A DNA stretch of 64,000 nucleotides, taken from positions 72,524,257-72,588,256 of the forward strand of contig NC_090729.1 of the NCBI RefSeq assembly GCF_036898095.1, written 5' to 3'. This document shows positions 21,601 through 33,403 of the stretch, in pieces. Each line of letters begins with the position of its first letter. Within the stretch, counting starts at the first letter, position 1. The translations under genes were made by a program, and so were the position numbers. Source of the DNA: Palaemon carinicauda (taxonomy: Eukaryota; Arthropoda; Malacostraca; Decapoda; Palaemonidae). Under the pieces are notes generated by a model. The model saw only the letters and a list, made by a program, of their open reading frames with translations, did not search any database and had not been told where the DNA came from.

Positions 21601-22324
21601 CTGGGTCATCCTCCTTAGGTGTGACCTCTTTTTGATTAAGTGTCACCATGGTGACACTAGCACTATTCAAAATCCCAGGTGTGGAATTATACAGATAGCA
21701 CTAGTGCCGGTGTACATTGTACACAAGTGCAGATAGAAGTAACCAGTACAGGAATTATGAAGAGAAATTATTTTATAAATTTTCTTCAGTCTGAGAGTGG
21801 CACTCATCATTTCTTCCTTCAAGAAAGAAATATAGTCTCTGTACTTGTTACAGGTATAATCCCATTGTCATACTACATTTGTTTACTAACCATCTCTTTT
21901 AGTCATTTATTAGGAATAAATGTCTACTAGAATGTAGTGCGTCCGCTTTCGCCAGAACAAATGTATGTATACATGCCAGGAGTTCTTCGCCCTACTCCTC
22001 ATATATTTGTATGCAACAAATAGCAGGATATAAGAGACACTGATGTTAATTCAGCAAAATCTACAACTATGAGACTATTTGTAGTATTCAGGTGTATACT
22101 TATATTTGGTCATACAATATATGTTAACCTCGAGATCCCTTTTCTACTGTCTAGTTGACTCTTCCCTGTAGGAGGCAGGAAGCACTAACATTGTTTATGA
22201 TTAGTGATGATGACGAATAACGGTGATGTCACGTGTCTCAATTGGTCCCCTATGACCATAGAAAAGGTTGCTATAAGGTTAAGGCACTGATGAAAATCCA
22301 CAGATACACTAATGCTCTGGTATG
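21601..22324 (+). other. 3' non-coding region of DIRS copy B
   Basis: AT-rich, no gene. The segment 21645-21740, with GGTGTGGAATTATACAGATA, matches the corresponding segment of copy D (minus strand, about 36330-36425). It therefore belongs to the element and lies between recombinase and ICR. Confidence 0.7.
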
Positions 22325-22421
22325 CTTCCATCAGGACGACATGGCTTGAGCCCAAAAAAACGGATTTTGAGTGAAGCGAAAAATCTATTTTTAGGTGAGA
22401 TGGCCCATGTCGTCCTGATGG
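22325..22421 (+). other. Internal complementary region (ICR) of DIRS copy B
   Basis: Bases 22325-22360 are the reverse complement of the element's left terminus (CTTCCATCAGG ... GAGCCCAAAA). Bases 22361-22421 are the reverse complement of its right terminus (CGGATTTTGAG ... GTCCTGATGG). The two parts join without a gap. In the DIRS model this segment base-pairs with both ends of the single-stranded cDNA and aligns them for circle closure. Confidence 0.9.
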
Positions 22422-22526
22422 ACCCACCCATCTCTTCTAAAAAGAAAAGATCTTCACAGTATCCCTCCCGTGGTACTGTATCTGTAACACCCATGCTCAA
22501 TGCTACAAGGAATGTCCGCCATCGTG

Positions 22527-22863
22527 GGAATGGCGCTGTTGTATTCCCAATAGTAATGCGAGAGCGGGATTAGCCTTTTGACGGCTCCCTTTTATTTGCC
22601 ACGTCCTCTTCGAAGCGTAAAATGCTGTTAGGGGTGTAGATAGCTATGAGGCGTGTCAAGAATACGTCCTCTGATTACGCGATATCCAAATTTTAAGGGA
22701 TATTTGCTCCAGGAGTTAGAATTCTGGATACCTTTGGTAAATTCTCTGGGATATATCACAGTAGTCAAATATAACCTAGGAAGCTACTAATGAAGGAACT
22801 TTCATCAGGACAACATGGCCATCTCACTCAAAAATAGATTTTTCGCTTCGTTCAAAATCCGTT
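22527..22863 (+). repeat. Right inverted terminal repeat of DIRS copy B
   Basis: Reverse complement of 9931-10225 over about 290 bases. It is followed by a right-specific extension of about 45 bases containing AAAAATAGATTTTTCGCTTC and ending AAAATCCGTT against the (TA)n tract. Confidence 0.92.
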
Positions 22864-23264
<401 letters not shown>

Positions 23265-23309
23265 CGGGAACCTCTCGCCGCTAGCCTCGCTTGGTGTGGC
23301 CGGGCCCTA

Positions 23310-23791
23310 AAGGAACCTTCCATCAGGATGACATGGCCATATCATCCAAAAATAGATTTTTCGCTTTGCTCAAAATCCGTTTTTTGGGTGAGATAGCCAT
23401 GTCATCCTGATGGAAGTTCCTTCTGACAACTTCTACAGAATATGTCTGCTATTGATATTACAAGAGAATTACTGTACTGTCAGGTATCACAGGCTTTCAA
23501 CCCACAGAAACGATTATCCAAAGATATCGTGTATAATCAGGGACGTATCCTAAGATAACCATAGATATCTGCACCCCAAATAGACCTTACCCAGTGTAAT
23601 CCACTAAGGGGAAGGATAAATAAGGAGCCGTTACACATCCTATTACCTTCCAGTGCCCCTATACGTTCCTGCTTCTCATTCCTTTGAACGCAGCTGGTGG
23701 CTACAGTGCGGTTGATTTTTGGGGGCGCTTTTTTCGCAAATTTTGATGATTTGTTTTGTGAATTGGCTTCCTTTTTTTGGCCAAAGTTGAG
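23310..23791 (+). mobile_element. Terminal fragment of a further DIRS relative (E)
   Basis: Bases 23310-23384 match a DIRS right terminus (CCATCAGGATGACATGG ... CAAAATCC) and are followed directly by a left terminus (TTTTTTGGG ... CCTGATGG) and a diverged left terminal repeat. The repeat part (23421-23640) shares the order and wording of the repeat in copy B, such as GATATCG, AATCAG-GGACGTAT, ATCTGCACCCC and GGAGCCGT, but with many changes and gaps. The fragment stops where copy C begins, so C probably inserted into it. No coding part is present. Confidence 0.7.
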
Positions 23792-23820
23792 TTTGTTCCG
23801 TAACTGGAATACAAACCATA

Positions 23821-23974
23821 CTATTTAATAGAGGTATTACTTTCGGCGTAACTGAAATGACGAGCCATTAATTTTTAACGAGGGTTAACTACCATACCGC
23901 TAGTTAGCGGGGGTAGGGGAGGGTAGCTTGCTACCGTCCCCCCTCACACACCTGTGATTGAGCTCACTTTGCTT
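23821..23974 (+). repeat. Left inverted terminal repeat of DIRS copy C
   Basis: About 154 bases that recur reverse-complemented at 33964-34118, including TTTCGGCGTA and ACCGCTAGTTAGCGGGGGTA. The outer 29 bases (23792-23820) are left-specific and are represented in the ICR. Confidence 0.9.
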
Positions 23975-24095
23975 TCGGCTCGGATGGTGAACGGACGTTG
24001 CCGCTCTTCATCCTCGCCGAATATTGGCAGCCATTAATGACTTTTGCTTTTTCTTTTCCTCTTAGTGTGTATTTGTGAAGTTGACTTCTGCAACC

Positions 24096-27000
24096 ATGCG
24101 CACCTGCCCTGGACTCTCCGGCCGCCCTTGTGGGATATTTATGTCGGCGGTGGAGACTGATCCTCACACCCTTTGTCCTTTATGCAGAGGTCAACGGTGT
24201 GATAGTGTAAATAAGTGTAATGAGTGTAGGGAGTGGTCTTCCTTCCAGTGGGAGAGGTTTGCGCGATGGCGGAAGAATAAGTCCATGCGGGATATTCCTC
24301 CTTTGAAGGTTCCTTTGAAGGAAGAAAAACCCAAGGCCTCTTCTTCCGTCTCCCGACCTTCCTCCGAAGTTCCTACTCATTGGGTCTCTTACGAGAGACC
24401 ATTGAGTAGTATCGTAGACCAAGTTAATGAGGCCTTGTCACTAACCCCCCTTTTACAGATTTGGTCTTCCTTGGGGCTTACGGGTCCACCCTCCAAGGAA
24501 GCTTTGCTACAGTTTATCCGCATGGGTCCTTCTGTTAAGCAATCATCGTCGCCGTCAGAGGTAGATCCTCTGACCCTTGTCGACGTTATTGTGTCAGAGG
24601 TGTCTCATGCGGTATCATCCAACTCCTCTGCCCCTCCAGACTCTCCAGCGGTTGCCGCCGACCTAGTTTCCCCCGTTCCTGAACATCCTTCAAGGGGGAA
24701 ACTAAGTTCAACGTCTGTCTCTCCTGCAAGTGTTTCTCCCCCTCAGGGGAGTTCACTTATAGAGACTCTTCTTCAGAGGACTGCTGCGGCGCACGGTCGG
24801 CTTGCTGATCCAACGGCCCCCAGAGGTCGCATTCATCAGCAAGCACGCCTTCCACTTCGCCATAGAGGTCTCCCTTCACCAGCGGTGAAAAGGCGCCTCT
24901 TTGGTTCATCGTCGTCGCAGCCGTCCCCTATAGAGGAGCCTCCGCTGTAGTCACCTGACCTTCATTCATCGATCGTCACTGCTCCTGCAACTAGTCTTGT
25001 GACTTCAGTCCTGGACCTCTCTGCTGATCGTTCGCGATCCCCTTCAGTGGATGGTCGCCCTTTCAAAGGGCACTTCGACCATCCACCCTCCAGACCTGCT
25101 GATCTGCCATCACCGTTCCTGTCACCGGTAAAGCCTATTGTAGTTCTACCAAAGTGCGCAGCTGCGCACCATCGCCCTGCAGTTCGCCAATGTACAGGAC
25201 TTCAACGCTCACCAGCAGCTCATCAGACTGCTTGTCAGCACTGTACAGCGCTTTGGTGCAACCCTTCACCTGCTTGCCCTCATAGAAGGCAGCAAATTCA
25301 TGCGCCTGTGCGCCAACGTTCTCCTGCACGTCAGCGCTCTCCTGCGCTCCCCGCTCCCACACGCCCACGTTCACCTGCGTACGCTGCAATCATATGCCCA
25401 GGGTCGCCCATGCGTTAGCGCACTACAGCGCGCTTGTGCTTTCCTGCGCGCCCACAATCTCCAGCGCGTCAGCGCTCTCCTGCGCCTACGCGCCCTGTGC
25501 TTACGCGCCCACGATCTCCATATGTGCCAGCCCCCACCTGCGCACCAGCGCTCTCCTGTGTGCCAGTGCTCTCCTGCCAGCCAGCGCTCTCCTGCACACC
25601 CTTACTCTCTTACGCGCCAGCGCTCTGCTGCTCGCCAGCCTGTGCGCCAATTATCTCCCGCGCGCCAGCCAGCGCACCAATTCTCTAATGCACACCAGAG
25701 CGCTCCCGCACGCCAGTACTCACCTGCGCGTCAACAAATGCCTGCATGCCATTATTCTCCGGCGCACAAACACTCTGAAGGTGAGACAGCAAGCACAATG
25801 CAGCTCTCACCTGCGCGACAGCTCTCACCTGCGCGACAGCTCTCACCTGCGCGACAGCTCTCACCTGAGGCCGGCACTATCCTGGACATTTGCACTCCCC
25901 TGCGCGCCAAATCTCTCCCGCGTGCACGTTAGAGACATGCGCACGCGCCACCACGGGCCAGATTTCACCTGTGCATGCGTGCCAATACTCTCCCGCACGC
26001 ACGCGCACCAACAGGCACGGGTGCAGGATCTACACCTAGCAAGGTCACCATTGCCTCATTCCCCTCCCCTCAAACGCATTTCAGCGCGCCCTGTGGGAGA
26101 AGGGAAACAGGCACAAGCAGACGGGTTCAGGATCCCTAAACTGCCATCTAAAGCGGACCCACTTATTACGGTGACTCCTCATAGGGAACCTTCCGTCCCT
26201 TTCCCTTCAGAGGATCTGTCTGAGAGTGCATCAGTCAGTCAGCAGCCTTGGTTTAGTGCCTTAGTCAGAGCTGTAACACAGGCATTCAATCCCGTCCTGT
26301 CTGACCGCTCATCAGAGCAACCTATAGCTCTGGACTCATGATACGGAACCATGGCTTCCTCTACCCCTTTGAAGAGGAAAAGAGGAGTTTCCGACACGGT
26401 CACTTCCCCGAAGGTGAAGCTGACTCTTTGCAGACCACCATCAAGGCTAGTCCCTCCATTTTCTCCCCAGGGATACTCTCCCTCCCTGTCAGATGAAGAC
26501 CATCCTTCACCAAGGGAATTGCGCAAGGAGAGACACTCATCCATCGCACCATTGGAGGAAACCTCCCTTCACGTGGAGAGTTCCCCTCAGTCTGAGACCA
26601 GGAGGGACATGACACTCAGGCCTTCGATGTTGGAGTCTTACCTCCTTCCTCGGAAGGAGTTCAAAGACTCCAAGACTCTGCCAAGTCCTCCACCAGGGCT
26701 AGAACGGAGACAGCCAGCCACTCAAGGAATGTCTGCGACTCCCCCCAAGAAAAGCTCTTGGGGATAGAAGGAGACTTTGCTGCGAGTCCAACATCAGGAG
26801 GAGACCAACAAGAATCAGAACATGCATTCTGGCAGGTTCTGACTCTAATGAGGGTTCTCAATGGGTTTTCTGACCCAGAGTTACCCTCTCGAGAGGGCAA
26901 AGACACGGTCTTAGCCCTGCTCTGGTCTCAAGGGTTGAAGAGTACCAGGGACAAGATCACCCAACAGCTCTCCGAGTTTGCCTCCTCCAACCATGCCGGC

Positions 27001-27565
27001 TCTACGAACAAGCTCCTTCCACCTCCTTGCTTACAGCAAAGGAGGTACTTTGAGATCCTGGAGGAACCCGGTTCAGCTCTTCCACTTCACCATTCTCTGG
27101 AAGAACTAACCAGGGAAGTCCCTCTTGAGAGATTCTCCAGCCGGTAGGTCTCGTTCTTGGCGGCCGAAGTCCTTAATCAGGAAAAGGTCACTAAGCGAAG
27201 ATTTTTCCTAGGAGCGTACCAGGAAGGCAATGGAGACCTTTTTACTCTCAGGCATTAGCGCGATCGAGTTTCTTACCCACCAGGTTTCGAACTTGTGTGC
27301 AAACACTATATTGAAACATCGAGATGCAGTGTCTGAGAGGTTCCACCAACAGGTCCCAAGCATCAAGATAAATAGGCTCAGACATTCCTCCCTAGAGGCG
27401 GCCCATCTGTTTAAGCCTAAGGACATGGAACTTGCTGCTGAGAGGTGGTGGAAGTCTCATCGAGACTCCCTCCTCCATAGTGCTTTAACAACTAAGCCCT
27501 ATAAACCTCCAGTACCAAAGCAGTCCCGTCCAGCCAAGACCGTAACGACGAAACCAGCAGCGTAG
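24096..27565 (+). pseudogene. Gag of DIRS copy C with SPARQ repeat region, frameshifted
   Basis: The ATG at 24096 begins MRTCPGLSGRPCGIFM, followed by HTLCPLCRGQRC and CNECREW, a Cys-rich pattern seen in DIRS gag proteins and probably zinc-binding. The frame is open to a stop at 24948. Bases 25000-25930 encode, in shifting frames, a low-complexity region of SPARQ/SPAR-type hexapeptides. At 25800-25870 an 18-base unit (CAGCTCTCACCTGCGCGA) is repeated four times. The C-terminal part is open at 26351-26767, 26758-27147 and 27230-27565, with helices such as HAFWQVLTLMRVLNGFSD, and a Lys/Pro tail. At least five frame breaks exist. Neighbours and position fit gag. Confidence 0.8.
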
Positions 27566-27767
27566 ACAGCGGTGTCTAATAAGCCCTTTCCTGTCAAGGA
27601 TAGGAAAGGCAAAAAGTCCTCCAGGGGAGGAAAAAATCTTAGAGGGAGCAGCCGAGGCCACAAACGCAAGGATAAGCACTCCCCCTGCGTTTCCACCAGA
27701 AGGGGGATGCCTACAAAGTTGCTCAGACAGGTCAAAGCAACTCGGGGCCGATTCTTGGACAATCTCC

Positions 27768-29163
27768 GTGATCCGTGTAGGATATCGCATCCTGTTCATA
27801 ACATCTCTACCTCCCTTGACCAGGAATCCAGTGTCAATAGACTCCCTTTCCATGGGATCGGCAAGGGGGCAGGCCCTTCGGGCAGAAGTCCAGACCCTGT
27901 TGAAGAAGGGCGCTCTCCAAGAGGTCCTCGATGGGTCCCCAGGCTTCTTCAGTCGACTCTTTCTTGTAAGAAAGGTGTCTGGAGGCTGGAGACCAGTCAT
28001 CGACCTCTCAGCCTTGAACAAGTTTGTCAAGTAAACTCCGTTCAGCATGGAGACGGCAGACCCGGTCAGACTAGCAGTAAGACCTCAGGACTTCATATGT
28101 ACACTGGACCTAAAGGACACGTACTTCCAGATCCCAGTCCATCCGTCTTCAGGGAAGTACTTAAGATTCAGCCTAGACAACAGAAAGTACCAATTCAAGG
28201 TGCTGTGCTTCGGTCTTTCCACAGCACCCCAAGTTTTCACCAGTGTGTTTGCCCTAGTGTCATCCTGGGCACACAGGATTGGCATCTGTCTCCTCCGTTA
28301 TCTGGACAACTGGCTAATCCTAGCAGACTCGGTGTCAACCCTTCTTCAACACCAAGACAAACTTCTGAGACTTTGCCAGGATCTGGGGATCATGGTAAAT
28401 CTCGAGAAGTCTTCTCTGCTTCCTAAATAGAGACTGGTATACTTAGGTATGATCATAGACACCAATCTCCACAAAACCTTCCCATCAGAAGACAGGATAA
28501 CAAGGCTGAGAAAGGTCGCAAGACCCTTTCTCAGACGAGAAGAACTTCCAGCTCAAATGTGGTTACGTCTCCTCGGTCACCTTTCATCACTGGCCCATCT
28601 AGTTCCCAATAATCACCTCAGGATGAAATCCCTCCAGTGGCAACTCAAGTCCCGGTGGAATTAAACTCGTGATTCCCCGGACATCCGGATCCCCGTGGGA
28701 TTAGCGGAACTGACGAGACCTCCAGTGGTGGGTGACAGACAAGAACCTACGAAATGGAGTGGACCTTCTCGTCCTCCCCCCGGATTTGATGCTGTTCTCA
28801 GACGCTTCAAAAAAAGGGTGGGGGGCCCATGTGCTGCACCCCACGACCTCAGGCCTCTGGTCAGAGTCAGAAAAGTACCTCCACATAAATCTCCTAAGAG
28901 ATGAAGGCCGTCTTTCTGGCCCTTCAACAGTTCCAACAGTTCCTGGCGGGCCACTCAGTGGTGGTGATGAGCGACAACACCACAGTAGGGGCTTACATCA
29001 ACAAGCAAGGAGGTACTTTTTCGCTGCAGCCATCCCATCTAGCAGTAGAGATTTTGAGATGGGCCGAATTCCACTCGATACCACAATCAGCATGCTTCAT
29101 TCCGGGCAAAAGAAATGTGCTCGCCAACAACCTGAGCAGAGCATCTCAGATAGTGAGTACCGA
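27768..29163 (+). pseudogene. Reverse transcriptase/RNase H of DIRS copy C, 5' part, inactive
   Basis: RT fingers: SPGFFSRLFLVRKVSGGWRP and VIDLSALNKFV (about 27935-28030). Palm, after a stop: LDLKDTYFQIPVHP (about 28100-28140) with the first catalytic Asp, and LCFGLSTAPQVFT. The catalytic box reads YLDN at 28299-28310, where DIRS enzymes have YLDD, so the second Asp is Asn. RNase H: LFSDASKKGWGAH (about 28795-28835), a frameshift at the expected Glu, VVMSDNTTVGAYINKQGG (about 28960-29010), and a tail GKRNVLANNLSR with Asn at the usual Asp. The hAT insertion at 29164 cuts the gene. Confidence 0.9.
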
Positions 29164-31916
29164 CAGGGCCGGATTTAGGGGGCGGGGGGGGGGGAGACAA
29201 AGAGGGCACCTGCCCAGGGGCCTCCACATTTTAGGGGGCCTCAAAAAAAGGACCCAGCCTTAAATAATTTTTAATTTCAGTAAATATATAAGGAATAAAC
29301 TTTTATGTCAGGAAGAAAACACAATTGTGGATATTTATGATTTATCTTTTTTCATCACGGAAAAGTACAGTATAACCAAAGTAAAATTACGTGATATTAT
29401 TAGAAATTTATGCTATATTTACAGTTACTCCTAAAATTACCTCCTATCTATTTTTAAATGCATTGTTGGTTGACAAAATCGGAAGGGACGGTTTGTAGGT
29501 AAGTCTGGCTTCAAATATTTCTATATATTTTTTTGTTTCTGAGAGTTTATTTGTTGAATATATGTATTTGTACCATGTTCTGCATTGATGGATTCTGTGA
29601 TTGGAAACATGTTAGTATTCGACTTGTTGGCCATGAACAATCCAAAGACCACCTTCAAGCAGTTTTGTCAGCAGCAACTCGTGCAGTGGGAGCTGGAATT
29701 ATAGACTCTAAATTTGAGTTGCAAGTGAATTAAATTGAACAATATTGGCGCAGTGTTATAAAGAGACTAGTGAGTGTGCTTAAATTTGCATGTGAACGCA
29801 GTTTAGCTCTTCGTGGCGATGATGAAAAAATTGGGTCTCCTCATAATGGAAACTACTTAGGATTATTAGAACTTCTGGCTGAGTATGATTATTTCCTCAG
29901 GCAACACATCCAGAAACATGCAAATTGTGGCAGTTGTAATATAAATTATTTGTCTTCAACCATCTGTGAAGAACTAGTCAGCCTAATGGGTAATTAAGTT
30001 TTGGATGAAATCATTTCACGCATAAAATTGTCAAAATACTACTCAAATTCTCTTGATTCCACACCAGATGAAGGCCACGTTGATCAACTAAGTCTGATTT
30101 TCAGATACATGGAGCATGACACCCCTGTAGAGAGATTTGTGAAGTTTTTACCAAATCAAGGACACAAGGCTCAAGAAATGTTTGAAGGATCAAAATTGAC
30201 GTGGTCAGTCATTTGATAATGCCTCTGCTATGAGTGGGAGATATCATGTCCTGCAAGCCAAAGTGGTAGCTGAAAATCCTCATGCAGTTTGGATACCCTG
30301 TTTTTGGTCATTCACTGAACCTGATTGGAAAAGCTGCAGCTGAATGTTATCAGGAAGCTCTCACATTTTTCAGTTTTCTTGAGGAAGTTTATGTGTTTTT
30401 CACAGCTTCTACACATCGGTATGCAATCCTTACAGACCTACTGAAAACTGTTGAATCTGGTCCAGTATCGGTGTCAAAGAGGGTTTCTACAACACGATGG
30501 TCCTGTCGAGCGGATGCCGTGAAAGCACTTATTCAAGGATATCACCCAATCTGTGAAGCTCGTGCCAAAATAGCAAGTGATGAAAATGAGCTAGCCAAAG
30601 CATGGTATGAGGCCAATGGACTCCATGACGAGATGCTCAAATTAGAGACTGCCATTTATGTTATTTTTTGGCATGACATTCTTGGCCGAGTTGATGCCAG
30701 AAGTAACACACTGCAAGACCCAAAACTTGATCTGAACACAGCAGTAGCAGTGTTGAAGTCCTTGGATTGTTTTGTACGTGAAAAGCGAGAGTGCTTTCAT
30801 GTTTATGAGAAGAAGGGACAGGATTTATCTGGAACCGATGAATATTCTCCACCACGCATTCGTCACCGCAATGTGCGCCTGAATCCGTTGCATTATGGAC
30901 GATCTGAGGAAGTAACTCTTTCTCACTCTGAAAAGTTTCGTGTTGATAATTTTCTTCCAGTAATTGATCAGTTTTTGAGTTCCCTTAATCAATGTTTGAA
31001 GGCCTACAAGAACACTTGTTCCCTTTTCGGTTTCTTATCTAGACTGGAATCCCTGAGCTGTACTGAAATAGAAGCAAATGCAGTAAAATTAGTTTATGAT
31101 TATAAAGATGATCTAGATCAACTTGTACAGTTTGCAGCTTTTTCACCCAGTTTCTGGATGATTATGTTAAGACTGATAGCTTTGGGAAGGAACATTTCCT
31201 TTACAAATTGCTGCTAGACAAGAAAGTTGCAGATACTTTTCCTAATGTTGAGATAATGCTACAGATGTACTTGGTGCTTATGATCACAAATTGCTCTGGA
31301 GAACGTTCATTCAGCAAAATGAAGTATATCAAAAACAGACTTCGTGCTACAATGCATCATGATTGACTCAGTCACCAGGCTTTGATGAGCATTGAGTATG
31401 ACATCCTCAGAGACATTGACTTTGACATATCGATAACCAAATTTGCAAGGGCCAAGTCTCGTAAAGTGTCTGATCTGTAAATACAGATACCGCTATAGTT
31501 TTTCTATTCTACGAAGAAACTTTGGTTTTGGTTTTAAGATTGGTGGCACTGAGTATGGGTCAGGCTTCCTAATCACCTTCGAAAAATGGTCAGTTTGTAC
31601 AGTCAGGTGTGAAGACTCCTGATGAGTGAAGGCAAACTAACATATTTAGATTTATGGTAATAAAACATATGCTATTTATTTGAAATTGCTTTTCATAATC
31701 CTTTTATACTCAAGTGTACAGAGTCAAGAGAGGTCATTTTGCACACGTGATTAAGATGATCAAAATTCATTACTGGCAGGACCGGCAATGATGATTTCCC
31801 GGTGGAGCTTACAGCGGGCCCCAGTGAGGCTTGCTTCGCTCGCCACCCGCCTCAAGCAGGGTGGGCCTCCACACATAGATTGCCCAGGGGCCTCCACATG
31901 CCTAAATCCGGCCCTG
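29164..31916 (+). mobile_element. hAT DNA transposon (2753 bases)
   Basis: The left end is CAGGGCCGGATTTAGG; the right end, reverse-complemented, is CAGGGCCGGATTTAGGCATG. The 8-base target duplication AGTACCGA flanks it exactly (29156-29163 and 31917-31924). CAGGG ends with an 8-base duplication are hAT hallmarks. The interior encodes a degraded transposase of the zinc-finger MYM-type 1-like group. Just inside the left end is a run of eleven G. It interrupts pol of DIRS copy C. Confidence 0.96.
29570..31480 (+). pseudogene. hAT transposase, zinc-finger/dimerisation type, with internal stops
   Basis: Segments in order: FCIDGFCDWKHV and GHEQSKDHL (about 29580-29650), a TTF/MYM-type zinc-finger neighbourhood; LVSVLKFACERSLALRGDDE (about 29770-29830); YYSNSLDSTPDEGHVDQLS with the first catalytic region (about 30035-30090); CFGHSLNLIGKAA (about 30300-30340); a long open part at 30282-31217; and a C-terminal hAT dimerisation stretch with NCSGERSFSKMKYIKNRLR (about 31285-31345) and LMSIEYDILRDIDFD. 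Stops near 29731, 29995, 30214, 31215 and 31363, plus at least one frame change, show that it is dead. Confidence 0.9.
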
Positions 31917-31924
31917 AGTACCGA

Positions 31925-32315
31925 GTGGTCTTTGGATCATCTAGTAGCCAACAAAGTCTTGATTTTGTGGGGTTCTTCGACTGTGGACCTCTTCGCAATG
32001 GCCCTAAACTTCAGGCTCCCGCTGTATTGTTCCCCAGTCCCAGACCCCAAGGCTCTCTGGCAAAATGCTTTCCAACAATGGTGGGACAACATCGACGTTT
32101 ATGCCTTTCCCCCGTTCTGTCTGATGAAGAGGGTACTCAACAAGACCAGAACATTGGTCAGTCTTTCAATGACCCTCATAGCTCGGCTATAGCATCACGC
32201 AGAATGGTTTCCGGACAAAATCTACTCAAACAACCACATGCCAACATATTCCACAAAGCCGTAGCTTTGCTACGACTTCACGCCTATCCGGACTATCCAG
32301 CATCTCCTCTCTGAG
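31925..32315 (+). pseudogene. Pol of DIRS copy C, 3' part after the hAT insertion
   Basis: Sequence resumes directly after the hAT target duplication with EWSLDHLV and VDLFAMALNFRLPLYCSPVPDP, then WWDNIDVYAFPP. The same block (DLFAT..KKLPRYVAPYEDP) follows RNase H in copies A, B and D, so it is a conserved part of DIRS pol. I do not assign it an activity. It leads into the recombinase. Confidence 0.8.
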
Positions 32316-32345
32316 TGAGGATATTCGCAACAAGTTGCGACTAGG

Positions 32346-33403
32346 ATGTCTGGATACCTGCGTAAGTCATCAGCAGCAGTCTACCAGGAAAAGTGGAAAG
32401 TCTTCTGGGGTTGGTGTCGTGGAAGGGGTATCTCTCCACTCGATGCCACTATTCCAGCAATAGCGGAGCTCCTTGTGTATTTGCGTGAAGAAATGCGCCT
32501 TTCAGTCTCGGCAGTAAAGGCTATCGCTCAGCCTTAAGCCTCACCTTCAGACTGAAAGGATTGGACATTTCTTCATCGCTAGAACTTTCCTTACTCACAC
32601 GAAGTTATGAACTTACCTGCCCCCAGTTAGAAGTGAGACCTCCCCCATGGAACGTGGTTCGAGTTCTCATGTCTCTCAAGAGACCTCCCTATGAACCATT
32701 ATCCCAGGCAACCGATCGCCACCGGACTTGGAAGACGTTGTTCCTGCTAGCTTTGGCTTCCACCAAGCGAGTCAGTGAACTTCATGGTCTCTCATACGAT
32801 ATCGCCCATTCAAGGGGATTGGGAGAGGTAACGTTCAGCTTCGTCCCTGAGTTTATTGCTAAGACTCAGAACCCGGGAGTAGCGGATCCACGATTCGACT
32901 CTTTCCGAATTTCTAGTGTCCGTACTGTAACAGATGACCCAGACCATCTCTTACTATGCCCAGTGAGGAGTTTGAGGTTGTATCTTAAGAGAACAGCCGC
33001 AGCCCATCCTCGTGTGCCTACACTATTCGTCACCACAGGAAGGACCAAGAGGAGGGTCACCAAGAACACCATCTCAGCATGGATTCGCAAGGTTATAGAC
33101 CATGCACTGAATCCAGACCCTCCTCCTTCACGTCGCCCCAGACCTCATGATGTCGGGCATAGCTACGTCCCTGGCATCCAAGAAAAACTTCTCAGTGATG
33201 CAGGTTCTTCAAGCTGGGGTGTGGAATCGTCAGACCACATTCACTTCCCACTACCTGCAAGACGTGACCCACAGGAGACTCGATACATTCTCTATCGGTC
33301 CTGGGGTGGCTGCACAACAGCTGGTTTAAAACCTCAAGCTCCTTATTGGACAAGTAGTAGAAGATTGAGGGCATTGTTACCCGGTTTTAGTCTGCGTGAA
33401 TGA
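32346..33403 (+). pseudogene. Tyrosine recombinase of DIRS copy C, frameshifted at the HxxR motif
   Basis: The N-terminal core-binding part lies at 32346-32537 and the catalytic part at 32561-33403 and 33147-33329 in another frame. The first arginine is in TLFLLALASTKRVSEL (about 32740-32780). The HxxR motif at about 33145-33160 is disrupted: the histidine is in one frame (RPHDVG), and the sequence that normally follows the arginine (GIATSLASKKNF) continues in another, so bases are missing exactly at the catalytic site. The tyrosine motif TTFTSHYLQDV is present near 33232-33266. Another break separates 32537 from 32561. Confidence 0.9.

Larger units (their letters stand above)
9924..22863 (+). 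mobile_element. DIRS-type retrotransposon, copy B (complete ends, gypsy nested inside)
   Basis: Both ends are visible. The left terminal repeat is at 9924-10225, an inverted copy at 22527-22863, and an internal complementary region at 22325-22421. Between them lie leader, gag, pol and tyrosine recombinase on the plus strand. The element is flanked on both sides by (TA)n, with no duplicated target bases that can be told apart from the repeat. Without the nested gypsy (4414 bases plus its target duplication) it is about 8.5 kb long. Gag is an open frame; pol and recombinase are decayed. Confidence 0.93.
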
